Positions 8,196-15,824 of a stretch of DNA of 64,000 nt are shown piece after piece. Both the position numbers and the translations under genes were made by a program. Numbering within the stretch: the stretch's first letter is position 1; the number at the start of each line of letters is the position of its first letter. The notes below the pieces were generated by a model that searched no databases, had not been told where the DNA came from, and was given only the letters and a program-made list of their open reading frames with translations. Origin of the DNA: Oscillospiraceae bacterium (GTDB taxonomy: Bacteria; Bacillota; Clostridia; Oscillospirales; Ruminococcaceae); NCBI GenBank assembly GCA_017547525.1, contig JAFYPL010000033.1, forward strand, positions 1-64,000, written 5' to 3'.

Positions 8196-9296
8196 TCAGA
8201 ATGTAAGGCCTTCAAATTCAGCCTGTACAGTCTGCATCAGTTCTGGAATTTCCAGTCTCTGTGGACATGCGTTCATACATTTGCCGCAGGATACGCACCG
8301 GCCTGGTTTTACTTCCAGTTTTTCCATGGAGTTACGGAAACCGAATTTGTTGCCGAACAGTTTCCAGTCGTTATAAATTGTAAATACTGCAGGAATGTCG
8401 ATGCCGGCAGGACATGGCATACAGTATGCGCATTTTGTGCATGGTACTGTTTTGAATGCCTGAATATCAGCTACTACAGCTTCGATTGTTTCTTTTGCTT
8501 TTTCATCCATAGGGATAGGTGCTTCTGTAGTGTTGATGTTGTCCACTACATGTTCCATACAGCTCATACCGGACAGTGTTACCTGTACACCAGGAATATT
8601 GTAAACATAGCTCAGTGCCAGAGCACTTGCTTTGTTTTCACCATATGCAGCATTGATTTTTTCCATAGCTGCAGGTACACATCTGGACAGGAAACCGCCA
8701 CGTATTGGTTCCATTACGATGATAGGCAGGTTTCTTTTATTGCAGATATCAATCAGCTGCTGTGCATCGCCTGTGGTTACATCATAGTAGTTCAACTGTA
8801 ACTGTACAAAATCCCAGTCAGTGTAGTCCAGAATGCCTTCCAGCTGGTCTGCTGCATCATGGAATGAAAAGCCCAGATTTTTGATTTTGCCAGTGGCTTT
8901 CTGTTCTTTCAGATATTCAACTACGCCCAGGTCTTTTGCTTTCTGCCAGCTGTCGCGATTCATGGAATGGCACAGATAGTTGTCAAAATATTCCACCTGA
9001 CATTTTTCCAGCTGACGGTTAAATACTTCTGCTGTCATTTCCCGGCTTTCCAGTTTGAAAACAGGCATTTTGCTGGCCAGCAGGAAACTTTCTCTTGGGT
9101 ATTTTTTCAGTGCCGCACCGATAAACAGTTCACTTTCTTCATTGTGGTAGTTCCACGCTGTGTCAAAATAGTTTACGCCTTTTTCGTATGCGTAATCAAC
9201 CATTTTCTGTGAAGCTTCCCAGTCTATTTTGCCTTCTGCAGTCTGTGGCAGACGCATACAGCCGAATCCCAGAGGGGATGTGATTTTCTTTTCCAT
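8196..9296 (-). CDS. Aldo/keto reductase with C-terminal ferredoxin-type domain
   Basis: Residues 1-290 form an aldo/keto reductase barrel. It has the N-terminal LGFGCMRLP, Asp-Tyr catalytic region F-D-T-A-W-N-Y-H, a lysine in LASKMP, and an unusual SMNRDS where the classic catalytic histidine loop often reads HxxD. The C-terminus carries two cysteine clusters, CTKCAYCMPCP and CVSCGKCMNACP, for Fe-S clusters. This architecture is common in anaerobes. It probably reduces carbonyl compounds using NAD(P)H and ferredoxin-type electron flow; substrate unknown. The ribosome site is GGAGG before the ATG. It is first in the operon with DUF1461 and LUD genes. Confidence 0.88.
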   Translation of the reverse strand: MEKKITSPLGFGCMRLPQTAEGKIDWEASQKMVDYAYEKGVNYFDTAWNYHNEESELFIGAALKKYPRESFLLASKMPVFKLESREMTAEVFNRQLEKCQVEYFDNYLCHSMNRDSWQKAKDLGVVEYLKEQKATGKIKNLGFSFHDAADQLEGILDYTDWDFVQLQLNYYDVTTGDAQQLIDICNKRNLPIIVMEPIRGGFLSRCVPAAMEKINAAYGENKASALALSYVYNIPGVQVTLSGMSCMEHVVDNINTTEAPIPMDEKAKETIEAVVADIQAFKTVPCTKCAYCMPCPAGIDIPAVFTIYNDWKLFGNKFGFRNSMEKLEVKPGRCVSCGKCMNACPQRLEIPELMQTVQAEFEGLTF

Positions 9297-9430
9297 AATA
9301 AACCTCCGTATAAAACGTAACTAAGTATATATTCATTTTATCATAAATATGGAATAAATAAAGTAACATATACGAAAGTTGTGTACATATTTCATATCTG
9401 CAGGGTCATAATAGTCCCGAGGTGATAAAA

Positions 9431-9847
9431 ATGGAAAAAGGATTACTTTATTTTCTTAATGGCAATATACAGATGGGTATGCTGTCCACACGTCATCTGA
9501 TAGAAATCAGTCCGGATAAAAAATTGCGCCGGACACTGCTGGATGACCTGCACGCCTATGAAAAATTCCAGAATGCGGTTTTTGCCCTTCAGGAAAAGGA
9601 CCAGGTGCTGAAACCGCTGACCGATATGGCACAACAGGCCACAGAAATGGCCATTGATATGAAAACCATGATGAATAAAGATACGGATAAACTGGAGAAT
9701 ATGTTAGCCAAAGGCTATGAAAAAGCCATAGAATCCCTGCACGAAAATCTGCAGAATTCCCGGAATGAAAAAGAAGATGTGAAACAGCTGGCCACGGGTT
9801 ACCTTATGTTTCTGAAACAGTGCCATGCCAGATATACCGGTATCTGA
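9431..9847 (+). CDS. Small helical protein of unknown function
   Basis: I choose the ATG at 9431 (138 residues) because GAGGTG at 9419-9424 is a good ribosome site six bases before it; an in-frame GTG at 9422 lies inside that site. The protein is almost wholly alpha-helical, rich in Lys, Glu, Met and Gln, without cysteine pairs, membrane segments or signal peptide. I do not recognise a family. The helical-bundle look recalls ferritin-like or coat-type small proteins, but I see no metal ligands to support that. It is a single-gene unit upstream of mrp. Confidence 0.65.
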   Translation: MEKGLLYFLNGNIQMGMLSTRHLIEISPDKKLRRTLLDDLHAYEKFQNAVFALQEKDQVLKPLTDMAQQATEMAIDMKTMMNKDTDKLENMLAKGYEKAIESLHENLQNSRNEKEDVKQLATGYLMFLKQCHARYTGI

Positions 9848-9874
9848 CGGCATTTCTGCAAAGGGCGGGTTGTA

Positions 9875-9902
9875 TTGACAGGTGCTGTAAAAGTGGTATA
9901 CT
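9875..9902 (+). promoter_or_regulatory. Promoter of mrp
   Basis: TTGACA (9875-9880) is followed after 16 bases by TATACT (9897-9902), 47 bases before the mrp start codon. Confidence 0.7.
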
Positions 9903-9926
9903 AAATAAGTAAAAAAACACTTATTT
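9903..9926. promoter_or_regulatory. Inverted repeat in the mrp leader, possible operator
   Basis: AAATAAGT and ACTTATTT form perfect 8-bp arms around eight bases. The repeat starts directly after the -10 element and covers the predicted start of transcription. Either a protein operator or a weak mRNA hairpin is possible; there is no T-tract for termination. Confidence 0.5.
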
Positions 9927-9948
9927 GTATAGATGAAGGAGAAAAATT

Positions 9949-10785
9949 ATGTCTGAATGTACACATGATTGTTCTACCTGCTCAGCTAATTGCGGCAGCA
10001 GAGAAGGCGGCGCAAAAGCCCCTGGTAAAGAACTGCCACACGCAATGAGCAGAATAAAAAAAGTTATCGGTGTTGTTTCCGGTAAAGGCGGCGTAGGTAA
10101 AAGCCTTGTAACAAGTATGATGGCTGTTTCTGCACAGCGTCTGGGTTATAACGCTGCTGTTCTGGATGCTGACATTACTGGTCCATCCATCGGTCAGACT
10201 TTCGGTGTTCACCAGAAAGCTATGGGTAATGAACTGGGCATCCTGCCTGCAATCAGCAAAACAGGCATCAAACTGATGAGCGTAAACTTCCTGCTGGCTG
10301 ATGAAACAGACCCTGTAGTATGGCGTGGCAGCATGATTTCCAACGCAGTAAAACAGTTCTGGACAGATGTTATCTGGGACGATGTAGACTTTATGTTTAT
10401 TGATATGCCTCCAGGAACAGGTGACGTACCACTGACAGTATTCCAGTCTCTGCCTGTAGACGGCATCATTATCGTTGCTTCCCCACAGGAACTGGTTGGT
10501 ATGATAGTTGAAAAAGCTGTAAAAATGGCTAATCTGATGAATATCCCTGTTCTGGGTCTGGTAGAAAATATGAGCTACGTAATGTGCCCTGACTGTGGTA
10601 AAAAACTGTATATTTTCGGTGAAGGTAAAGTAGACGCTACAGCAGAAAAATACAATCTGCCTGTTCTGGCTAAACTGCCTATCGACCCACAGCTGGCTAA
10701 AAACTGTGACATGGGCGTAATCGAACTGTTCGAAGGCGATTACATGGACAAAGCTATGGCTACAGTGGAAGAACTGCTGAAATAA
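9949..10785 (+). CDS. mrp: Mrp/NBP35-type Fe-S cluster carrier ATPase
   Basis: This 278-residue P-loop ATPase has the deviant Walker A GKGGVGKS (about residues 44-51), Walker B-like FIDMPPGTGD and the family's C-terminal CPDC pair (about 206-209) that holds a bridging Fe-S cluster between subunits. A cysteine-rich N-terminus (C-x3-C-x2-C-x3-C within the first 15 residues) is like that of NBP35 proteins. It should deliver Fe-S clusters to apo-proteins, which fits a window rich in ferredoxin-type enzymes. It is monocistronic, with its own promoter and terminator, and its codon usage suggests high expression. Confidence 0.92.
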   Translation: MSECTHDCSTCSANCGSREGGAKAPGKELPHAMSRIKKVIGVVSGKGGVGKSLVTSMMAVSAQRLGYNAAVLDADITGPSIGQTFGVHQKAMGNELGILPAISKTGIKLMSVNFLLADETDPVVWRGSMISNAVKQFWTDVIWDDVDFMFIDMPPGTGDVPLTVFQSLPVDGIIIVASPQELVGMIVEKAVKMANLMNIPVLGLVENMSYVMCPDCGKKLYIFGEGKVDATAEKYNLPVLAKLPIDPQLAKNCDMGVIELFEGDYMDKAMATVEELLK

Positions 10786-10800
10786 ACGAAAATTTCAATA

Positions 10801-10826
10801 AAAAGCTCTGCACATGCAGGGCTTTT
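10801..10826 (+). terminator. Terminator of mrp
   Basis: 11-bp stem AAAAGCTCTGC/GCAGGGCTTTT (one G-T pair), loop ACAT, with a T-run. Confidence 0.85.
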
Positions 10827-11002
10827 TTATTTGCTACAAAACAAATTTGTCCTGTGCATTATGTTTTTTACCATGAGTTTGAAAATGGATAAATGAACGG
10901 GAAATACTTTACTTGTTTTTCACATTGAAATATTTTAATATATTCATAAATTGTAATGTGAATGTTAAGTGAATTTTAAGTATTCGGTAAAGGAAAAAAC
11001 AA

Positions 11003-11503
11003 GTGGACAAAAACCTGACGAAAAGAAGAATGGCGCGGTCTTTCAGACAGCTTCTGGAAAAAAAGTCTTTTCAGACTATAAATATTTCTGATATATGCCG
11101 GGAATGCGATATGCACCGCAAAAGCTTTTATTATCATTTCAAAGATAAATACGACCTTGTTGCGTGGATTTTTGACAATGATACACAGATACGCCTGAAA
11201 GATACTAAAGAGACAGATTACGAATATAGACTGTAGGTTTTGCTGGATATAGCCGGACAGAACTCCTTCAGCGAACATTTCAGACTGTGGATAAATAAAA
11301 AAGTAGCGCAATCTGCAGAAGTTATTTTCACGGGAGCGGAAAAAATCACAGATATGCGGAAAAATTTTGTGGCAGAAGGCATAGCCTCCATGATATTTCA
11401 GTGGTTACAATCAAAAGAAAATATACCGCCACATCAGATGATGGAAGAAATAAAATCCTGCTTTGCACTTGTGCATAAATTATACAACGAAATGACAAAA
11501 TAA
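11003..11503 (+). pseudogene. TetR (DhaS-like) regulator interrupted by an in-frame TAG
   Basis: A GTG start at 11003 behind AAAGGA opens a TetR-type helix-turn-helix: INISDICRECDMHRKSFYYH followed by F-K-D-K-Y-D-L-V-A-W-I. After 77 codons there is a TAG at 11234-11236. Exactly the same frame then continues for 88 codons, starting VLLDIAGQNSFSEHF, the typical middle helix of DhaS-like TetR proteins, to a TAA at 11501-11503. The total of about 166 codons is shorter than the usual 180-190, and the helix normally between the halves seems to be missing. The simplest reading is a gene broken by a deletion and/or nonsense mutation. A truncated DNA-binding peptide could still be made. Confidence 0.75.
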
Positions 11504-11779
11504 CCCAACGTTGTTCTGATCTGGGGTATCATGAAACTGCCAAAACTGTTCCCAGAACAGTGGGCAAAATCCCCATTCCACGTTTCCGACGGCGTATTCA
11601 AATTCTGTCTGCTTGCTTCTATCGCAATCACACTTGTACAGTTCTACATGAACGTTTCCGGTACAACATTTGCTGTTGTTGCTATCAACGCTATCACATG
11701 TGTAGTTGCTCTGGCATACGCTGTAATGATGAAAAAATCCGGCAAAGTTCACATGACAGTTTCTTACGACCTCGACTAA
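11504..11779 (+). pseudogene. 3' fragment of an amino-acid permease (APC type)
   Basis: Immediately after the previous stop codon the frame reads PNVVLIWGIMKLPKLFPEQW, then a hydrophobic segment (FCLLASIAITLVQFYM) and a second one (AINAITCVVALAYAVMM), ending KVHMTVSYDLD. This is the last cytoplasmic loop and two membrane helices of an APC-type transporter. Nothing upstream encodes the other ten helices, and the first ATG (11531) has no clear ribosome site. It therefore looks like the relic of a larger gene or a recombination scar. Its codons (GTT, ATC, GCT, CTG) resemble a highly expressed gene, unlike the TetR half next door. A good terminator follows. Confidence 0.7.
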
Positions 11780-11817
11780 TTTTTAGTCTTGTTCTTAAAA
11801 AATTATTACCACCAAAT

Positions 11818-11845
11818 AAAAAGAGCTCCTTCGGGAGCTCTTTTT
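11818..11845 (+). terminator. Terminator after the permease fragment
   Basis: AAAAAGAGCTCC and GGAGCTCTTTTT pair around a TTCG tetraloop, a very stable terminator with A- and T-runs on the two sides. Confidence 0.88.
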
Positions 11846-11863
11846 GCGTATATAAATAAAAAA

Positions 11864-11881
11864 GCCGGTCAGATGACCGGC
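11864..11881 (-). terminator. Terminator of the CarD gene
   Basis: 8-bp stem GCCGGTCA/TGACCGGC with a 2-base gap; on the reverse strand it is followed by TTTTTT. Confidence 0.8.
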
Positions 11882-11906
11882 AGGGATTTAAAACGGGATT
11901 CAGGGA

Positions 11907-12428
11907 TTATATATTTATTTCTTTTTCTACTATATTTGCTATTTCTGTGCTGGTTCTGCCCAGTGCATAGGCAAATTCATTATACACCATTTCTTGCGCG
12001 CGTTTCAGCAGGGAAGTCTGTGTCTGATTCAGGGATTTGTTACGGGCCGCCAATTCTCTCTTTTTGGCAGTCAGGCTTACTATCACCAACAGCAGATTTT
12101 TACAGTCAAAGGTATTCAGCAGGTTGGAATAAAAATCCTGCACTATTTTAGGGTTGCGGGTTTCTGGTCCTACAGGGGACAACTCTTTTACCATGTCCAC
12201 ATACTGCTGTGCCCGGTCACCATCTATGGCATAGCGCATAAATACCTTTGTATTTACCGGTGCGTATATCATTTCACGGTGGTTTTTGCTCAGTGGCTGC
12301 AGGGTGTAGTAGTCCACATGAGTGGGCAGGCCTACGCCCGGGTCACCTATATGCTTAACCTCACATACGCCGGTAGCTGAATAGAAAACAATATCGCCTA
12401 CATTGTACACAACAGTCACACCCTTCAT
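11907..12428 (-). CDS. CarD/CdnL-type RNA polymerase-binding regulator
   Basis: The 173-residue protein opens with YNVGDIVFYSATGVCEV, the CarD/CdnL/TRCF RNA-polymerase-interacting Tudor-like domain (residues about 7-65), followed by a helical DNA-binding C-terminus. Family members bind the RNA polymerase beta subunit and stabilise promoter open complexes. The ATG used here has no clear ribosome site before it. GTG codons 4 or 7 (near 12418 or 12409) lie behind AAGGGTG and may be the true start. It is a single-gene unit with its own terminator. Confidence 0.85.
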   Translation of the reverse strand: MKGVTVVYNVGDIVFYSATGVCEVKHIGDPGVGLPTHVDYYTLQPLSKNHREMIYAPVNTKVFMRYAIDGDRAQQYVDMVKELSPVGPETRNPKIVQDFYSNLLNTFDCKNLLLVIVSLTAKKRELAARNKSLNQTQTSLLKRAQEMVYNEFAYALGRTSTEIANIVEKEINI

Positions 12429-12554
12429 TTATTTGTTAAGTATAATTATATCAAAATTAAATAAAAAAATCAAAGTGCTTTTCAGAGTTTATAATATTTC
12501 GTCATAATGATAAAAATTTATGGATAAAAACTGTGAAAGAGATAGGGAATTTTG

Positions 12555-12601
12555 ATAATTGGCACAAAAGCAATAATTTACACCCTGACATAGCCAATTA
12601 T
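12555..12601. promoter_or_regulatory. Spaced inverted repeat upstream of the YhbD-like gene
   Basis: ATAATTGGC (12555-12563) and GCCAATTAT (12593-12601) are perfect 9-bp arms separated by 29 bases, just upstream of the -35 element. This may be a two-site operator or an activator site; no binding protein is known from sequence alone. Confidence 0.4.
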
Positions 12602-12614
12602 GACAGATAATTTA

Positions 12615-12643
12615 TTGTGTATATAACATTGTTGTGTTAAAAT
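12615..12643 (+). promoter_or_regulatory. Promoter of the YhbD-like gene
   Basis: TTGTGT (12615-12620) is followed after 17 bases by TAAAAT (12638-12643). Confidence 0.55.
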
Positions 12644-12664
12644 ATAATTATACAGAGGAAAAGG

Positions 12665-13285
12665 ATGAAAGTCATGGAATATATTACAAAAAAAGAGTTA
12701 CTGGAAAAAACAGGCATCTCCTACGGTCAGCTTTACCGCTGGAAAAGAATGGGGATGATACCAGAAAGCTGGTTTATCAAACGCCCTTCCACTACCGGTC
12801 AGGAAACAGTGCTGCCATATAAAAAGATAACAGCCCGTATAGAAGAAATACAGACACTGATGAAAAGTCATTCGCTGGATGACATTGTGGACATACTTTC
12901 TGCTGATGTGGAAAAAGAGGTAATTGCCTTTGAGGACCTGTACAAGTCCCCGTACCTGCGGACAGAGTATGTAAATGCAGTGGGCAACTATTTCAAAAAG
13001 CCGGGTTACACTGCCTGTGAGTATATTATGATTATCTGTGCCGCTGATGTGGCCAGAAAAGAGCGCTTTACCACCAGACAGTATGTGGACCTGTTGCGTT
13101 ACAGCCTGCCTGTAGCCGCCAGATGTACCACTCTGGAAAGCCGCTGCATATTCTTTGCGGCCGGTGGTGACTGGCACGTAACAGTGCTGGACAATAAAGC
13201 TGCACCATTGTTTGACCGGGGTCTGCGTATTGCCGGTAACTACAATATGGAGACAATGTGGGAAAAAATGCGCAACGACAAATAA
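12665..13285 (+). CDS. YhbD-like MerR-type helix-turn-helix protein (DUF4004)
   Basis: The first 50 residues read ITKKELLEKTGISYGQLYRW, then W-F-I-K-R-P-S-T-T-G-Q-E-T, which closely recalls the MerR-type start of Bacillus YhbD. The rest (206 residues in all) is an alpha/beta C-terminal domain of unknown function. In Bacillus the gene neighbours bactofilin genes; none are here. The start may be ATG 12665 or ATG 12674; GAGG at 12655-12658 fits the first. A DNA-binding role is likely, the target is unknown; the inverted repeat upstream could be its own operator. Confidence 0.8.
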   Translation: MKVMEYITKKELLEKTGISYGQLYRWKRMGMIPESWFIKRPSTTGQETVLPYKKITARIEEIQTLMKSHSLDDIVDILSADVEKEVIAFEDLYKSPYLRTEYVNAVGNYFKKPGYTACEYIMIICAADVARKERFTTRQYVDLLRYSLPVAARCTTLESRCIFFAAGGDWHVTVLDNKAAPLFDRGLRIAGNYNMETMWEKMRNDK

Positions 13286-13292
13286 TATAAAA

Positions 13293-13322
13293 ACACCCGG
13301 AAGGCATCTGCTTTCCGGGTGT
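13293..13322. terminator. Bidirectional terminator between yhbD-like and threonine aldolase genes
   Basis: 10-bp stem ACACCCGGAA/TTCCGGGTGT with a 10-base loop, lying between convergent genes. Confidence 0.8.
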
Positions 13323-13332
13323 CATTTATGTA

Positions 13333-14376
13333 TTATTTTGTCAGTTCTTTCAGGTCAGCAATCAGTGCGTCAACGTTTTCTTCTTTTGTGGCCCAGCTGG
13401 TGCAGAAACGTACTACTGTGTGGTTTTCGTCATATTTTTCCCAGAAGCTGAATGCGTATTTTTCAGCCAGTTTTTCCATAAGGCTGGTTTCCAGCACAGG
13501 GAACTGCTGGTTTGTCATGGAATCATATCTGAATTTACAGCCGGCTTCTTCAAATCCTGCTCGGATTTTCATAGCCAGACCGATAGCATGCTGTGATACT
13601 TTGTGGTACAGTTTTCTTTCGTCAAACAGAGTCATGAACTGTACGCCCAGCAGTCTGCCTTTTGCCAGCAGGCCGCCATTCTGTTTGATATGATAACGGA
13701 AATCTTTTTTCAGTCTGTTGTCATTGATAACTACTGCTTCGCCAAACAATGCGCCTACTTTTGTGGCACCGATGTAGAAAACATTACAGATTCGTGCGTA
13801 ATCGGCCAGAGTAAGGTCATTGTCAGGTGCGGCCAGACCATAACCCATTCTTGCGCCGTCAAGGAAAAGCGGAATGTCGTATTCATCACATACTGCTCTG
13901 ATAGCTTCCAGTTCAGTTTTTGTGTACAGTGTGCCGTTTTCTGTAGGGTTGGAAACATATACGATACCTGGCTGTACAGTGTGTTCCATTGTAGGGTCGG
14001 TGAAATGGCCGTGGAGGTATTCTTTCACCTGCTGTGCTGTGATTTTACCGTCGTCGCTTGGTACTGTCAGTACTTTGTGTCCACCGGCTTCAATTGTGCC
14101 GCTTTCATGCACATTGATATGGCCTGTGGATGCGCACAGCGCGCCCTGATGTGCACGGAGAATAGACTGGATAACAGTTTTATTGACCTGTGTGCCACCC
14201 ACCAGAAAATGCACATCAGCATCTGGTGCACAGCATTCCTGACGGATGTATTCTCTTGCTTTTTCACAGTAGATGTCTGTGCTGTAGCCCGGTGTCTGGT
14301 CAAAGTTTGTTTTTACCAGTGCCTCCAGAATTTCAGGCAATGCCCCTTCGGCGTAGTCACATTCAAAACGAATCAT
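13333..14376 (-). CDS. ltaE: Low-specificity L-threonine aldolase (beta-eliminating lyase fold)
   Basis: The 347-residue PLP enzyme has the family's glycine-rich FLVGGTQVNKT, HINVHESGTIE (His stacking on PLP), the aspartate in LFLDGARMG and the Schiff-base lysine in FYIGATKVGALFGEA. It should split L-threonine or L-allo-threonine to glycine and acetaldehyde. Length is normal. GGAGAGA precedes the start. It is monocistronic and converges on the YhbD-like gene. Related beta-eliminating lyases share the fold, so substrate range is inferred. Confidence 0.85.
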   Translation of the reverse strand: MIRFECDYAEGALPEILEALVKTNFDQTPGYSTDIYCEKAREYIRQECCAPDADVHFLVGGTQVNKTVIQSILRAHQGALCASTGHINVHESGTIEAGGHKVLTVPSDDGKITAQQVKEYLHGHFTDPTMEHTVQPGIVYVSNPTENGTLYTKTELEAIRAVCDEYDIPLFLDGARMGYGLAAPDNDLTLADYARICNVFYIGATKVGALFGEAVVINDNRLKKDFRYHIKQNGGLLAKGRLLGVQFMTLFDERKLYHKVSQHAIGLAMKIRAGFEEAGCKFRYDSMTNQQFPVLETSLMEKLAEKYAFSFWEKYDENHTVVRFCTSWATKEENVDALIADLKELTK

Positions 14377-14468
14377 AATATCTCTCCTTAAATATATTTA
14401 CTATACTGAATATTATTAAAAGTATAACACTATGACATTAAAATAACAACCATTGTTTTTGTATGAAA

Positions 14469-14496
14469 AAAGCACCTGCATTACTGCAGATGCTTT
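14469..14496 (-). terminator. Terminator of the galactokinase-like gene
   Basis: 12-bp stem AAAGCACCTGCA/TGCAGATGCTTT (one G-T pair), loop TTAC, with a T-run on the reverse strand. Confidence 0.8.
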
Positions 14497-14506
14497 AATT
14501 TTTTAT

Positions 14507-15682
14507 TTAGTCAATAACTCTGCGTGCACCGCCAACTGCCTTATTTACTTTTGCCAGACAGCCTTCGCCGTACAGTTTTTCCATAGCCTGTGTAAATGCT
14601 TCTTTTGCATCAGCTGTTACACAGCACAGTGCCATCCAGTATGGTTTGTTTACTTTGTTGCGGTAAACAGTAGCTGCACCACCTACGGATTCTTTTTCGA
14701 TTTCTTTTGTAGCTTCAACAGAAGGGCTGCCCATGCCTTCCACAGCATTTGCAGAGTAAATTCTGCTGAAGTTTTCCTGTGTGAAGTAATCCATCAGGAA
14801 CAGGCTTGCTTCTTTATCCACGTCAGCCAGTTCGCCCAGCACAGTATAGAATTCTTTTTCACTCATGTCTTCCACGTCTTTGCCCAGTCTGTCCAGGAAT
14901 GCGTCCAGTCTTGGGTCTACTTCGTGGTCATCGATATTGATATCTGTAGTGCCGATGTTTACAGTGTACATTTCACAGTCCAGCATATCTGCTTCAACTT
15001 CATTGATAACAGCAGCATCAGCGTTTGTGAAATCACCTGTCACACATTTGCCACGCAGTGTAGCGTATGTATCTGTAGCGTAGTTGTCCATCATTACATG
15101 GTTTGCCAGAGCATACTGTACTATCTGTGCCAGTTCTTTTTCGCCCAGTTTTTCACCCATGTAGCACATATCGTTGATAATGTAAGCCACAGCCATAGCC
15201 AGATGGTTTGCATCATCCAGACCCTGTCCTGGCAGAGTATCAGCATCGATATACATATCAACGGATTTCATTCTGCGGTAGCCATAGTGGAGGAAACCCT
15301 GCTGTACGCCACGAACTACACCGATTACAAAACCGCTTTCATCGCCGTATGGACCATGCTGATACAGGTCTACGTTATCTTCACCCAGATAGTTTCTGCA
15401 ACGTACACGGGAAATGTTTGTATAGTTGTCTGCAGCCACTACAACCATATCCAGGTCTGTAGGGATAGCTACGTCAGCGCCGTCGCCAGCCAGCAGAATG
15501 CTGTAAGGTATGGAGTATACTGCGGCTTTTCTTGCTCTGCCGTAAATCCGGCTCCACACACTCAGTGCTTCTTCATATCTTGTTCTGTTGGTATCCAGTC
15601 TGTCGGCACCGTAGCAGGCTGTCAGCATTTCATCATATTCGCCTTTCTGAATGGCGTTATAAACAGCTTCACTTTTCAGCAT
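14507..15682 (-). CDS. Galactokinase-like GHMP-superfamily protein lacking the catalytic motifs
   Basis: This 391-residue protein follows the galactokinase layout along its whole length. The N-terminus has R-Y-E-E-A...I-Y-G-R-A-R-K-A-A-V-Y-S, the middle has KLGEKELAQIVQYA and MYTVNIGTTDIN, then GKDVEDMSEKEFY, and the end reads GEGCLAKVNKAVGGARRVI. The three sites that define the enzymes are altered. The sugar-binding GRTEIGGNHTDH position reads YSILLAGDGADV. The ATP loop GSGLSSSAAFE reads GQGLDDANHLA. The late GGGFAGT position has no glycine run. It is therefore probably not a kinase; it could bind a sugar as a sensor or have lost function. The frame is intact and GAGG precedes the ATG. It is monocistronic. 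Confidence 0.65.
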   Translation of the reverse strand: MLKSEAVYNAIQKGEYDEMLTACYGADRLDTNRTRYEEALSVWSRIYGRARKAAVYSIPYSILLAGDGADVAIPTDLDMVVVAADNYTNISRVRCRNYLGEDNVDLYQHGPYGDESGFVIGVVRGVQQGFLHYGYRRMKSVDMYIDADTLPGQGLDDANHLAMAVAYIINDMCYMGEKLGEKELAQIVQYALANHVMMDNYATDTYATLRGKCVTGDFTNADAAVINEVEADMLDCEMYTVNIGTTDINIDDHEVDPRLDAFLDRLGKDVEDMSEKEFYTVLGELADVDKEASLFLMDYFTQENFSRIYSANAVEGMGSPSVEATKEIEKESVGGAATVYRNKVNKPYWMALCCVTADAKEAFTQAMEKLYGEGCLAKVNKAVGGARRVID

Positions 15683-15766
15683 ATATATTACCTCATCATT
15701 GTATATTTTTGGTATTCACATTAAATAACATTATATCATATACCGCTCTGAATAGTAAATATAAAA

Positions 15767-15795
15767 TTGTACATGGGGATATTTTATGTTACAAT
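15767..15795 (+). promoter_or_regulatory. Promoter of the MBL-fold gene
   Basis: TTGTAC (15767-15772) is followed after 17 bases by TACAAT (15790-15795), 29 bases before the ATG. Confidence 0.6.
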
Positions 15796-15824
15796 CATAA
15801 TATAGTGTAACAGGAGGGATTATT

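Noticed and set aside
14453..15724. 423-codon open frame on the plus strand opposite the galactokinase-like gene
   Set aside because: It is longer than the gene opposite but has no ribosome site, an unnatural Cys/His/Phe-rich composition, and runs through the reverse-strand terminator. The reverse frame matches a real family.
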